From Vanilla planifolia (taxonomy: Eukaryota > Streptophyta > Magnoliopsida > Asparagales > Orchidaceae), in contig JAIUJO010000235.1 of the NCBI GenBank assembly GCA_023846275.1, positions 446,907 to 510,906 on the forward strand: a stretch of DNA of 64,000 bases, given 5' to 3'. Shown piece by piece: positions 38,146 to 48,960 of this stretch. The first letter of the stretch is position 1. Each line of letters starts with the position of its first letter. Made by a program: the position numbers and the translations under genes. Below the pieces are notes generated by a model. It was not told the DNA's origin. It did not search any database and saw only the letters and a program-made list of their open reading frames with translations.

Positions 38146-38245
38146 ATGCGTGCACTGAGATGGGTGTGTCCCGCTGGCATGCTTTGCCTAGGCGCCATGC
38201 GTGCACAGAGATGGGCGTGTCCCTCTGGCATGCTGCCTGGGAGCA
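38146..38245 (+). repeat. 51-bp tandem repeat inside the solo LTR
   Basis: ATGCGTGCAC(T/A)GAGATGGG begins at 38146 and again at 38197. Each is followed by TGTCCC and CTGGCATGCT. The two units differ by only a few bases, so this duplication is recent. Confidence 0.85.
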
Positions 38246-39071
38246 CAAAGGAGAGCTACTCTGGTGTGACTGGGGGTGACTATGGTTGGTCAGAGTCTGG
38301 GACTGAGAGTGCCTTTCCACCCTACATTGTTATGCTGTATTTCTATACTCTTACTATTATCCTTCTCTTGCATGAGAGTTTTTTTTTACTTGCTGTCTTT
38401 CCTACTGGGCGTAGCTCATTCCTTTATTATCTATATTTTTCCAGTGGCTCGGCAGACTTGACGCCACCCAGCTTTAGGTGGGATCGTGATCAGTAGGCTA
38501 GTGGAGGAGATCTGATCTGTGATTTTCTGAGACATTCTGATTAGTTGATTGTTGCTGTTGGATGTATTCAGTGAGACTGTTATTCTTATGTCTTGTATTA
38601 TGTGAGGGTAATTCTGACTCATGTACTCGGATGGATGATGTGGTATTTGATGGACTGTGACTTTTCATATGAGTTACATTTTTATACACTATCTTATTTT
38701 CAATCTTGACGGTATGGTGTGTGGAGCGCCATTTCATATCGGTGGATGTTATATATATTTTTTTGTTGATGGTGAGGTCATTACATGACTATGGAACTTA
38801 ACCTTGGGGGTTCAGACTTCTATTAGATCGGTTCTCCTACCGGTATGGGTTAGGAGTATTGGGTCTAGTAGGAGTAACATTGCGCGAGTTCATCAGTTAA
38901 TTCAGGAGTCATGAACCTGATTTGACGGTGTGCCCGGGAGATGGGATCCACATAGTTAAGGAAAGTAGGTGTGTAATGATGTGTTATATCCTATGTTTTT
39001 TGTAGGCTACTCAGGTTGGTATGGGACGATCTGAGCTGTCTATATGTAAAAAAAAAAAAAAAAAATGGGGT

Positions 39072-39079
39072 GTTAATGT
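39072..39079. repeat. Right copy of the insertion-site duplication of the solo LTR
   Basis: GTTAATGT at the right edge of the insert, identical to 36048-36055. The copia RNase H sequence resumes directly after it. Confidence 0.6.
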
Positions 39080-40560
39080 CTTCTACTTTTTTTGTCATAA
39101 AAATGTCTTCTAATGCTATTGAATAAATCTTTCCTAAGTAGCTTCATTAAGATGCCAGCTAGTTGCATGTTTTTAAAAACAAATTAAATGCCTACCACAT
39201 TTCATTCTATATGATCACAAAGGAAATGGTGCCAAAAATCGCTTTGTTTTTCCTTAGAGTACTAGATAAGGTTTTGAGTTAGGCAAATGACACATATTGT
39301 CATAATAATGTGTATTGCTTTTGCGAATGTGACCTTGTATCTTTTAGTCTCCTTTTTAACACAAAAATGTTATCCAAAAATCATCCCAATGCTATATATT
39401 ATAGTTCATTGGTTGTAAGGAATAATTTAATTTTTTTTAAAAGATCAAGAGCTTAAAATGTGACAAAAAATTTATTAAATACCTACAATACTTTTCTTAT
39501 GTACTCTTAAAGCAAAATAATCTTTGTAGATTTATCTTATGAGATAATGGCATAGTTTGAAATTTTTTATATCAAAACCCCAATAACCTTTTGCCAAGAA
39601 ATTACCTCAAATGTCTTTTTATAGGTTCCAAAGCAAAAAATTAATTAAAATTGTCCTACACTGAAAACTTTAATGTCTTCTTGTAGTTTGGTGGAGCTTC
39701 GTGAGTGTAAAAAAAGGTTTTAGGTTCTCAATATCAAGCATTTATAACATCCATTTACATAACTTATTTAAGTTACAATGATACCTTTCTCATATTGTTT
39801 AACTTTCAAAATGAGAAATTGGGTCTCTTCACTTATTATATTAATCTAAAATCCTACACCAATAAGTTTACTAATCATTCACAAAGGTCGAGTTGGCTGA
39901 TCCAAAATTGATATCGTCTACATAACATTGGAAAAGAAGAAGTTCATAAGCATAGTTATTGATGAAAAACATTCAATCTAAATTCCCATGCTAAATTAAT
40001 GTTTGATAGAAACCTACTAAGTTTATCAATACCAAGGTCTTTATTCTTCTCACAAATCATATAAGTATTTAATTATCATTTACACATGATTTGATGAAGG
40101 AAATGTTGACAACAATCCAATTATTCTACATACACTTCCACCTAAACAATAACATTTATGAATGTGGTGGCCTTAATATCGATTTGGTATAGTTTAAATA
40201 CCATGTAATAAGAAAAAGCTAATAATGATAATGTTGCCTTCAACCTTATGATTAGTTCAAGCGCTCCTTTTATGTTTAGTCCTCTCACTTAATTATAACC
40301 ATTTGCCACTAGCCTTTTCATATTTTGAATGATAACCACATGATTAATTTTTTTTTTACTTTTTAATACCCATTTTTTACTATATTGTGGTGACATATCC
40401 TTTCTAATAATAGCAAAAGCATTCATTCTAATAAACAAGTTAAAATCATCCAGCAACCCACATAAAAAATATTTCCTCAAGGCTAAACTTGCATTTTGGG
40501 GAACAGCTTTTTTAATTTGATGCAACATATATGTTTACTTTTTAAAGAGGCACGGGCTTG
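39080..40560 (-). pseudogene. Ty1/copia RT and RNase H (fragment B1)
   Basis: It reads on the minus strand from an RT start (KKINHVVIIQNMKRLVANGY, 40370-40289). Next come IIRLKATLSLLAFSYYMVFK and YQIDIKATTF near 40190-40160 (the Q.DVK.AFL segment), then DKLSRFL near 40035. The catalytic YVDDI at 39924-39910 is intact. RNase H pieces follow, with ICVICLTQ and WHHF near 39290-39220. Unlike fragments A and B2, the RT here is contiguous. Its beginning is the end that should continue U2, from which the solo LTR separates it. Frameshifts and stops make it non-functional. Confidence 0.85.
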
Positions 40561-40599
40561 TACTAAAAAAACAAGTCATATATGATTAAATCCCTATGA

Positions 40600-41620
40600 T
40601 GATTTTTATTGAATGCCAACTCATTTAATGCAACCTTGTCCTTTTTTTTGAAATTTTAACATATCGTTTATATATTTTAAATAAGGTACAAGGATGTCGT
40701 TATCATCTTTCTTAACATGCAGTGCACAACAATAAAAAAACTCACAGATTAAGTTAATCACAAATCTGACATCCATGAGCTTAATAATTCATTTATATAA
40801 ATCAAAGTTGGTTGATCAATATATGACATCATTCGCATTATCTATGACTAGAAGAAGTTCATTACAGTAGTTCTTGTTGAACAAAGTCTTATATAAATTC
40901 CCTTCTTAAATAATCTTTGAGCACAAATCTACTAAGTATGTCATATCATAATCTTTTTTTGTCTTCCAATTTTTTTTTAATCTTCCATGTCCTGCAAATT
41001 AGCGCTTTTATGCATAATTTCATCAAACACAACTTGAGCACATTCTATTACAATTAAGGCATCCATATTAAACTATTATAGGTCTATCTATTTGAAGAAT
41101 ATCTTATACAGATAGCCTACATGAATTTTTTTTTTAATCTCCAATTTCTATCTTACATTTTTGATGTAACACTTCCATCCAAAAGTGCCTAAGTTTTAAT
41201 ATTTAGGCTTCTTGTTATTTCAAAGTAGTATACTTTCAAATTCAAAATATGTTTGACAATAAATCTATTTAGATTTTGGGATAAATAGAAAATCTTGAGT
41301 TATTAATGCATTATTGTTTTGAGATTATCACTAAGAGAAAAGCAATAATAGCTGTCAATGCCTTAAAAGGAGAGCACATTATTTGGTACATAACATTAAA
41401 GAAACCCAATTAAATATTTAGATAGACATTTGAGAGATAAATACTATATCTATAAAAATTAGAAGGAACATTATTATATTGGTAGTTGTGACATACTAAA
41501 AACGAAATGTTATTGTCCTAAACAAGCATGATAATATGTCTACGATTAAAAAAAAATATTTGTAGGTGGAGAGTTTGAATTAAACTAAATGAGAACAACA
41601 TCATCTATCACAACAATAAA
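40600..41620 (-). pseudogene. Ty1/copia fragment B2 (integrase tail joined to RT tail)
   Basis: The minus strand reads an integrase C-terminal piece (VVFDEIMHKSAN near 41035-41000). This passes within about 60 bases into LSRFVLKDYLRR of RT (near 40950-40910). It continues through a decayed YVDD region near 40830 towards 40640. The joint falls at the same place, with the same spacing, as in fragment A at about 25250, so the two are homologous deletion derivatives. It lies to the right of B1 in the same orientation. The stretch from about 40900 to 41600 is repeated at 41660-42350. Confidence 0.75.
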
Positions 41621-41649
41621 CATTTTACCAATTATGATCACAATTTTTA

Positions 41650-42350
41650 CTACACAAGAGGTCTAATATATTTTGGTAATAATGCTACTATCTCTTTATT
41701 TCTTTTTTTTGTTTGTCTTCTAATTTTATTTTTCTAAACTCTTCCATGTGTTTCAAATCTCCCAATTTATTTTGATGCATAATTGCATACAAACTGCTTT
41801 AGTTGATTCCTTCACAACAAAGGTTCCTTTTTTAAATAGTTTATAGGTCTATTTATTTATGGAATATCATAAAAAGATAGAATCCATTAACTTTGCCTCT
41901 AATCTCCAATTGGTATCTTACTTATTGATATGACACTTCTATCCAAAAATGCCAAAGCTTTCATATTTTGGGCTTCTTATTATTCATTGTATCTACGATG
42001 TCTAATTTTTAATTTGTTTGATGATAAATCTATTCAAAAATTAAGATAAATAGAATAACTCGATTTATTAAAGCATTATGGTTTGGAGATCCTATATCAT
42101 CAAGCAAAAAGTAAAAGTAGATGCCAATTCTTTAATGAATGCAAAATCTTTTGATAAATAACATAGAAGAAGCTCAATTAAATATTTAGATAGATAATTG
42201 AGAGATACATGTTATATCCATAAAAATTTGGAAGAACTTTACTATTGATCATTGTGGCATATTGATAGCAAGAAGTTGTTTTCTAAAACCAACATGATGA
42301 TGTGTGAAAAAGTAAAACCCAAATATTTGTTGGTTTGAAAATGCGGTTCT
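41650..42350 (-). repeat. Tandem duplicate of the integrase-tail region (period about 766 bp)
   Basis: It matches 40980-41600 with a steady offset near 766. Landmarks are TAATCTCCAATT, CACTTC(T/C)ATCCAAAA, GG(G/C)TTCTT(G/A)TTATT and AATTAAATATTTAGATAGA. Minus-strand integrase-like coding is weaker here. Sequence to the left of the duplication differs, so the unit starts inside the integrase tail. Confidence 0.7.
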
Positions 42351-42789
42351 CAACCAAAAAAATTCATATTTTATTTTTTAAAACAACACTTTTGACAAAA
42401 CAATTAGTCAAATATATGATTATTAATAGTATGACTTATATGGTATGGAAAACACTAAAATATTACGTAATGATTCCAACCTTATATCATACTTTTGCAA
42501 AAGTTCCATGATCCATGTGATACTCAACTAATGTCTTACAGAACATTCTAGACTCAAAATAAAGTCAGTGAAAGAGAATATTTAAAACATTTGAGAAAAT
42601 ATTAGGATTATGAAAATGATGTTTTTAAGACAACTGGGATAAGTATTTCATTTTTAATAAGTTTTCCTACAACAATAACTATTAGTCTAGAATAGAGATG
42701 ATACCATACATAGTATATATAGTAAGATGCATTAATTTTTATTATACTAGTATGAATAAACTAACAATTGTCTAATTGACATGGGTATA
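42351..42789. other. Unassigned AT-rich sequence
   Basis: No motif recognised between the tandem duplicate and V3. Confidence 0.5.
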
Positions 42790-44190
42790 ATTTCATATTC
42801 TATTTTTAAGATCTAAAAAATCAAAACATGTCCTCAAAAGGAATGGATTTACTTCGCAAAAATTATGATAAGAAAATTGAGAAAGTAAACTTTTAGGAAG
42901 AGGATTATGTATTTTTAAACGTAAGTCTCATGAAATACATTATAATGTTTAGAAAAAGAGAATAACAAAAGACAAGAAATTGTGTGCTTTCATAGATTAT
43001 TGAAATAACTTTTTCCATTACTTATAAGATATTTTTCATTATCATTGGAAAAGTACATGTATTTTTTCTTTCAGTTCTAATAAAACTTCTTAGAAATGGT
43101 ACCCTTATTTGTAAATATGATCAAAGAAACGTGGTTGTGCATCCTAAATTATTTCATAAGAAAATGAGAATGGCAGTCTTAACAAGCAAAATCAACAAAA
43201 TAAGGAAAAAGAGCATCCCATGGATATTTTACTTACTGGTAACTACTTGGAAGGTAAAGCAAGAGCTCATTGGACACATCCCAACACTTTTCTATTTTGA
43301 TTGATTTAATTCTTATATGGAGGGATGTTTTCAAAAAAAGCTAAAATCCTTAATGATTTATTTAATGTTTGTTGAAATAATGTAAGTGCATTTCAAAATT
43401 TAATTAGAATATCTTGAGATGAAATTTTCATAAGGATATCTTTGTATAAGATCAAAAAGGCTATTATTTGAAGGAACTAATAATATGAAGAGGAACTCAA
43501 ATATCAAAGAAAAAAATGAAAAGAAACCTAAAATAATAATTCTACATGAATGGGAAGATGATATGTCATAAAAGGAAATACCAAAACATATTTAAAATAA
43601 TATTAAATTAATTCTATGTGAATTCATAAAGAAAAATGGTAAAAGTGTTAAAAAAGAAACATATAATTTTTTTGCTTAAAAAAATAGCTCATAGAGTAGT
43701 TTTTTATGAAATTTCTCAAAGGACATTGGGATGTCATTTGCAATAGATTGTGTAAGAAATAAAAATCTTTACATGGTTTTGATCACAAGGGTTATCTAAC
43801 AAAAAATTTAATATACTAAAAGAGAAGAATGTAAAAAGGAATGCCATTGATAAAAAAGATACTATAGGTAGGAGTGAAATAGAAAATTGTTTTAGTGGTT
43901 GTGGAAAGGGAGACAAATTATGTAATTATAGAAGTGCCTTTAAGAAAGATAAGACCTATTATTGTAAGTTGAGACCAAACAGTTCCATAAATTGTTGGAA
44001 TCATCTAAAAAAGTTTTCTAGAATGGTGATAGGGTCACTATGAAATGATAGTCAATAGTTTGATGATTATTTCAACGACTATTTGTTGGTTAATGTAATA
44101 TATTTTTGCCATTAATTATGATGTTTTGTTTGACGTTAAAAACCTTAAATATTACTAATGAATTTTCAACTAGAAAATGTGTATGTTTTT
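42790..44190 (-). repeat. Repeat V, copy 3
   Basis: It matches V1 (4331-5690) from an AGATCTAAA..AACAAAACATG start through GAGGATTATGTATTTTTAAA (42900), GGTTGTGCATCCTAAATTATTTCATAAG (43133) and GAAGTGCCTTTAAGAAAG (43930). It is more similar to V1 than to V2. Like V1, it runs directly into an R block on its right. Confidence 0.65.
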
Positions 44191-45440
44191 TAAAGATTTC
44201 AAAGATTGGTTCATATTTATTATTCATTTCATGAATAAATGTTAGATTTATATATAAAAAATTTTATTATAGCTATTAAAAAGTCAAGATTAAGTTAATT
44301 AAAAAAGTTACTTCCAAACAGCATAAAATATTTCTTCTAAAATTTCTAATGTAATAGTTCAATTAATGGCTAGGGAATTAATCATTATATGGGATTATAT
44401 GCTGTCATTGGCTTTGCTCCAAGAGTTTCTAAACTGTCAAATAAAAAATTGCAAAGGTAGATGAGTTTTGAATGATTAGATAATGGTTGAATAGAACTGA
44501 GCAAACTAATCCTATATGATGAGATTTGGCTCCTCTTTTTCTCCATAGTATTTCATCATCTAGCACACCCATATGCTCATAAGTCATTTCGTTGTGATGG
44601 GTCCAATAAGACCCCTATTCGCATACAAAATTCAAGTTTATTAACTTTTGCTTCTCTACCTTACCCCAATCTGGTTCAGGATGCACCCTAAAAAATTTCT
44701 TAGCTTGTTTTAAGTTGGTCTCCTAATCTAATGCTAACAGGCCAAGTTGGTCTTGGTCAACCCAAGTGCTTCACACTTGGCTAACATAGGGTGTGGCTTA
44801 ATTTTTTTTAATTATGAAAATTTAAAATAATTAAATTTTAGTTTAGTAGAAGTTTAGTAATTAACATGAAATTTTACAAAGATGCATTACATGGATTTAA
44901 TAAAAAAATTAGGTTTAGCAAAAGAAGAAATCTTATAAGTTTTCTAAATCAAGGAAAGGATGAAAAAGTTAAATGCTTAAATTTGGATGTGATATTTAGA
45001 TTAGTGAAGATGTAGCTTATAATCAATAAGCTAATATTCTATTTTATAACGAAAATGTAAACCTTTTCAAAGTTGATGTCTATGTCCTTAATCCTTGAAG
45101 CTTGCTAAATACTTCAAGGTTTTTCGGAGACCACTAATTCACCATCTTAAAGTGTGTTAGGTTTGATCATTAAAACAAAAGCTAATCCACACTAAACAAG
45201 CCAATTAGAATAAAATACTAAATATTTATAGCTTGACTCATCAAACACAAATGTAACAATAATCTCTCTCTTTTATTGATCACTAGACATAAATATTTAG
45301 ATCAAAATATAAGTAAAAAAATATATTACTATGAAATGAGGTCATAAAAATGAAAAGTTGGTGCTCCAACTTAATTCATGCTCGCACATACAATATGTTC
45401 CTTCCCACTTATTTAAACCATTGTTATTCTCCCTCTTTAA
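44191..45440 (-). mobile_element. R3: LTR-like block with polypurine edge
   Basis: It matches R1 to its right end, including the polypurine tract (minus-strand AAAGAGGGAGAAT at about 45438-45426) and about 60 bases beyond. It is therefore the 3' LTR edge of another E1-like copia element. The interior of that element is missing: similarity to E1 stops at about 45500. Confidence 0.65.
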
Positions 45441-45525
45441 TACTATGAAAAAAAGAGGTATAATTTATACAATTTGTGTTTCTTTAATATTGTCTTATGA
45501 TCCCATTGTTATTCTCCCTCTTTAA
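45418..45525. repeat. Exact 23-bp direct repeat at a deletion breakpoint
   Basis: The 23 bases at 45418-45440 (the LTR/polypurine edge, core ATTGTTATTCTCCCTC) are repeated exactly at 45503-45525. Similarity to E1 runs through the spacer up to GTCTTATGAT at 45492-45501, then stops exactly where the second copy begins. S3 follows. Confidence 0.85.
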
Positions 45526-46150
45526 CAACTAATACTAATTATTACTTCCATTTGTTGTGTCCATCATTCTTGGAGCTCTAACTCTTTTTTCCTTACATTC
45601 AAGTAAATTAAAAAGCCATCTGTGTTTTCTTATATATTTCATTTAGCATAAGATTATTATATGCATCAAATTAAACACTCTTGTTGTAATTTTTCTTTTT
45701 CTACAAGTTTCATTTCATTGAAAGATTTCTATAGCACATTTATTTTATTTCATTTTGTTGAGCAATGTCTTTTTTGAAAGTCTTATAGTAATTAGTTTTG
45801 TTTTTCCAAGCCTTTATTTAGGGAGGCTGTAGGATTGAATTTGAATTGAATCGCCAAAGATTTTTGTACTTTTTGATTGTTCCAAATTTTTTGTTTTTCA
45901 TTTTACATTACATATTTAAATATAACTAACATATTTCTTTAAAATTAAATAACATAAAAGTGTTTAACATTGATTTTCTTATGTTAACAGACAATCTAAA
46001 ATTGTTTCTTTAAAATATTTTTTAAAAATACTTTTTCAAATGTCGAAATACTTTTCATAGCAATTCATAACTCTTGATAAACCAAGTTTCAATTAGTTTA
46101 TCCATAGAAAGTAATAGCTTAAATTAATACATGAACAAGTTTTTGTAAAC
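45510..46150 (+). repeat. Repeat S, copy 3 (partial)
   Basis: It aligns with the middle and right of S1 and S2. Landmarks are TTGTTGTGTCCATCATTCTT (45559), TAGCATAAGATTATTAT (45644) and a tail near 45965-46130. The TATA-bearing left part is missing; it was lost at the breakpoint described at 45418-45525. Confidence 0.45.
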
Positions 46151-46229
46151 ATACTTTTGAAGTGAAAACAAGTATATGAATCTCAAATACTTAAATTGTA
46201 TAACTTCCTATACTTTTTTATTAATGGAA

Positions 46230-47790
46230 CAAGGTACAACGAGCTTAAATTTAAGATGATAAACACAATTTTTAAAGTTTAGATGTGTAAGGCTTAGCTA
46301 AAAATATTTCACAATTTGAGAAGAAGAGGTCATAGTTGCTACCAATAGAATTTACATTAATAGAATATTTAGTAGTGTTTCATTGAGATATCATATATTG
46401 ATTCATGTTAATTAGATATTCTATCTATAATAGTTTGGTATTTATTGAAAAAATTTTATTATAGCCATTAGATAGTGCAGAAAAGCTATGTGCAAAGCCA
46501 TAGCCAAACAGCTTAAAAAGCCTTTTTAAATACGTTAATATAATTTTTTCAAATGGCTAATGCAATGACTAATCAATTTGCCCTTTGGTGGACTATGGCC
46601 ATTGGAACCAATCAGAGGCGATACAAACAATCAAGTCCAATGCTAAATAAGTAGATGAATTATGGACAGTTTAATCAAGATGGATTTGATCTAGGGCATC
46701 ACATCATGTTTGATGAGATCAGGATCACGATTTAACGACCATGAAGTTAGATTTGATCTCAATCATTGGATTGAAACAGAATAATTAAGAGTTGCATGAT
46801 TAAAGGAGAAGACAAAAAGTGTTCTAGTCATCTAATAAGTCAAGATGAAGCTTCAACCATGAAATCTTGGAATAAATCATATGAATTAGATATAAGAGTT
46901 GAAATAGACAATGATATGGATGTTCATCATCAATTAATAAAGTAGAGGCGAGCTCCATCATGCAATCTTGAAAATGTAAGATTAGATAGTGCTTAATGCT
47001 CCTGGCTTTGGATGTAGATAAGAATAAGAGATTTAGTTTCACATTATAGGGATGGAAAAATATTTGGACTTTATAAGAACTTGAATGGGACTAACATTCA
47101 TACCTAACTGAGGTTGGCTCCTCTTTTGTGTGCATAGAAATTCATCACCTGGGCTTACTTGTAACATAAAGGTATATACAGGTTTGACTCGACCCCATAT
47201 GTATACTTGGTTTGAGTGCTACCCAGCTTTTACCAAAGCCTTACCCCATATGGTTTAGGAAATTATGATCAACCATAATAGCCTCATCTTAATTTTGTTT
47301 CAACTATTTTTTTCTGATCTAAGGCTTGCGAGTGCCTGCTCAGGCTAGCCCAGCTCAGGAGCTTTACACTTTGGCAGAAGCAGGAACGTGGTAATTTTTT
47401 CATAATTCTAGTCATGAAAAATTTTACATAATTAATTTTTTCTAATTTAATCATGGAAAAACAAACTAACAACGAATTTCACAGAGATATGATTTAACCA
47501 AGAAAATAGTTATAAGATTAAAAAGAAGAATCCTATTCATCTATTAAATCAAAGAGATTATTAAAACAATTGATACATGAATATGATTTAAAATTGAAAC
47601 AAAATGAGAGTGCCTTCCAATAAACTAACATTCTATAATAAAAAAGATCTTCAAATCTAATGCACATGTCTTCAACCACTGAGAATTGCTGAATAATCTA
47701 AGATATTTTGAAGATATCTATTTTACACTAAACAAGCCCATTAAAATAAAATACTAAATATTTAAGATTTGACTCATCAAATATAAATGT
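46230..47790 (-). mobile_element. W-R4: LTR-like block
   Basis: From about 46370 it matches R1-R3, including the TTTGATCTAGG segment, the 'TTGGCTCCTC ... CATAGAAATTCATCA' segment shared with R3, and the 'CACTAAACAAGCCCATTAAAATAAAATACTAAA' tail near 47730. The left 150 bases match the W part of R2 rather than V. Open frames at 46824-47042 and 47284-47472 on the minus strand are not conserved in the other R copies and are not called as genes. Confidence 0.6.
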
Positions 47791-47859
47791 GACCTAAGAG
47801 CTTCCTCTAGTACGCCTTAACTTTTTTGAGATCATTATATTCTCTAAGGAAATAATAAG

Positions 47860-48130
47860 ACTACCACTCACTTGAAGTTATTAAGAAGGGAAATGCACAC
47901 TTTAAAAAATTGTAAGGTGTATTAGAAAAAAAATTTAATAACATGGATACAAAAAAGAAACATAGAATATAATTGAGTAAAAAAGTTATAATTATTGAAA
48001 TTATGGTTTGAATGTTGTTACATTTAATAGAATTTTAAACTTAGAAATTACTTTTAAAATTTTCCACAAGTTAATAGTAACATAAAAAGGTACATCCTTT
48101 GTTTAAGAAATTAAAATAAATATGATGCCA
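47860..48130 (+). repeat. Repeat X, copy 2 (leader of copia element E2)
   Basis: It matches the segments of 19085-19735 listed there. It runs directly into plus-strand copia gag, so X is best read as the sequence upstream of and entering gag in this family. No primer-binding site was found. Confidence 0.45.
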
Positions 48131-48960
48131 TATGATTAGGTGTTGTTCAAAATGCTTTCTAATGAATCTATTAAAAGAATGTTTATTTGATTTATTAACA
48201 TTATTAATGGACTTGCTAGTTTGGGAAAGGCTATCTCTATGAATGAACATGTAAAAATGATCCTTAGAATTTTGCTAAAGAGTATAAGCCTACAAGATTA
48301 CTACAAAAAATTTCTACTGTAACTTTCGATGACTTCATAGATGAGCTCATGACTAATGAACTATAGCTAGAGAAGAGAAAAGAAGAGAAAGGATTGATTT
48401 AAAACAAATTTAAATGAAAAGTAAATAATAACATTAAAGAGAGTAGAAGATACCTTAGAACAGGAGACTATTGATGAAGATAGCATAGCTCTAATTTTGA
48501 AATATTAATATAAAAGTTGTGGCATTTCAAGAAGGTATACAAAATAAAGGTCCAAAAAAGAGAGAAGAAAAAAGAAAATCCTTTTCTTAAAGTGTGACAA
48601 GCTCGTTCAAGAAGAAAGCCTTGAATAAAGCCTAAAATGACTTAGAATAGACTAACACAAGTGAAGAGAAAGAGAATAATGAAGGGCTATTTTTGATGAT
48701 CGTTCAAGAGGATGAACAAGAAAAGGGAACATCATTAAGTGAAGTAAAGGTAAGTTACCATAATGAAGGATTACCTTAACAATTAATTCATGTGTGTAAT
48801 AATATGAAACTTTACGTAAGGAAAATAAGAAACTAAAAGAAAAATATAATGAATGTTTAAGACTTTGTGAACATATTAGGGGTTGGGCAATCAGATATTT
48901 AACGAACAAGTAAATGGCTAATGATGGATTACCACAAAACATTAAGGGCATTCACCATTA
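48131..48960 (+). pseudogene. Ty1/copia gag (element E2, plus strand)
   Basis: Plus-strand reading, with frame changes, gives FINIINGLASLGKAISMNEH around 48190-48255. This matches the FTNIINGLK.LGK...NEE.V core of SIRE-type gag. It continues with ILPKS, then VTFDDFIDELMTNEL near 48320-48365 (gag family: the ELIGSLMTHE segment). An acidic EDTLEQETIDEDSIAL stretch follows. Near the end is a coiled-coil stretch, LRKENKKLKEKYNECLRLCE (about 48810-48875). The zinc knuckle is not visible. Gag would form the particle. Its opposite orientation to E1 and blocks A and B shows a separate insertion. Confidence 0.8.

Larger units (their letters stand above)
36055..39075 (+). mobile_element. Young solo LTR of a Ty3/gypsy (Tekay/Del-like) element
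   Basis: A 3.0-kb GC- and CpG-rich block sits in very AT-rich DNA. It starts TGTTATACCC and ends GGGGTGTTA, the paired ends typical of large plant gypsy LTRs. It has a TATTTAA promoter-like box at 36457-36463 and an A-rich tract just before the right end (39049-39065). There is no primer-binding site, gag or pol, so it is one LTR left by recombination between two. The terminal CA is not evident; the last bases read TTA then the flank. Short direct repeats (GTTAATGT) mark both edges. Open frames inside it are not conserved coding sequence. It splits copia block B in two. Lineage is inferred from LTR length and ends only. Confidence 0.8.

Noticed and set aside
36151-38737. Several open frames of 60-179 codons inside the GC-rich insert
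   Set aside because: They overlap on both strands, show no domain, and lie within a non-coding LTR where high GC lowers the chance of stops.
46824-47472. Two minus-strand open frames in R4
   Set aside because: The homologous positions in R1, R2 and R3 do not keep the frame, so they are chance openings in an LTR.
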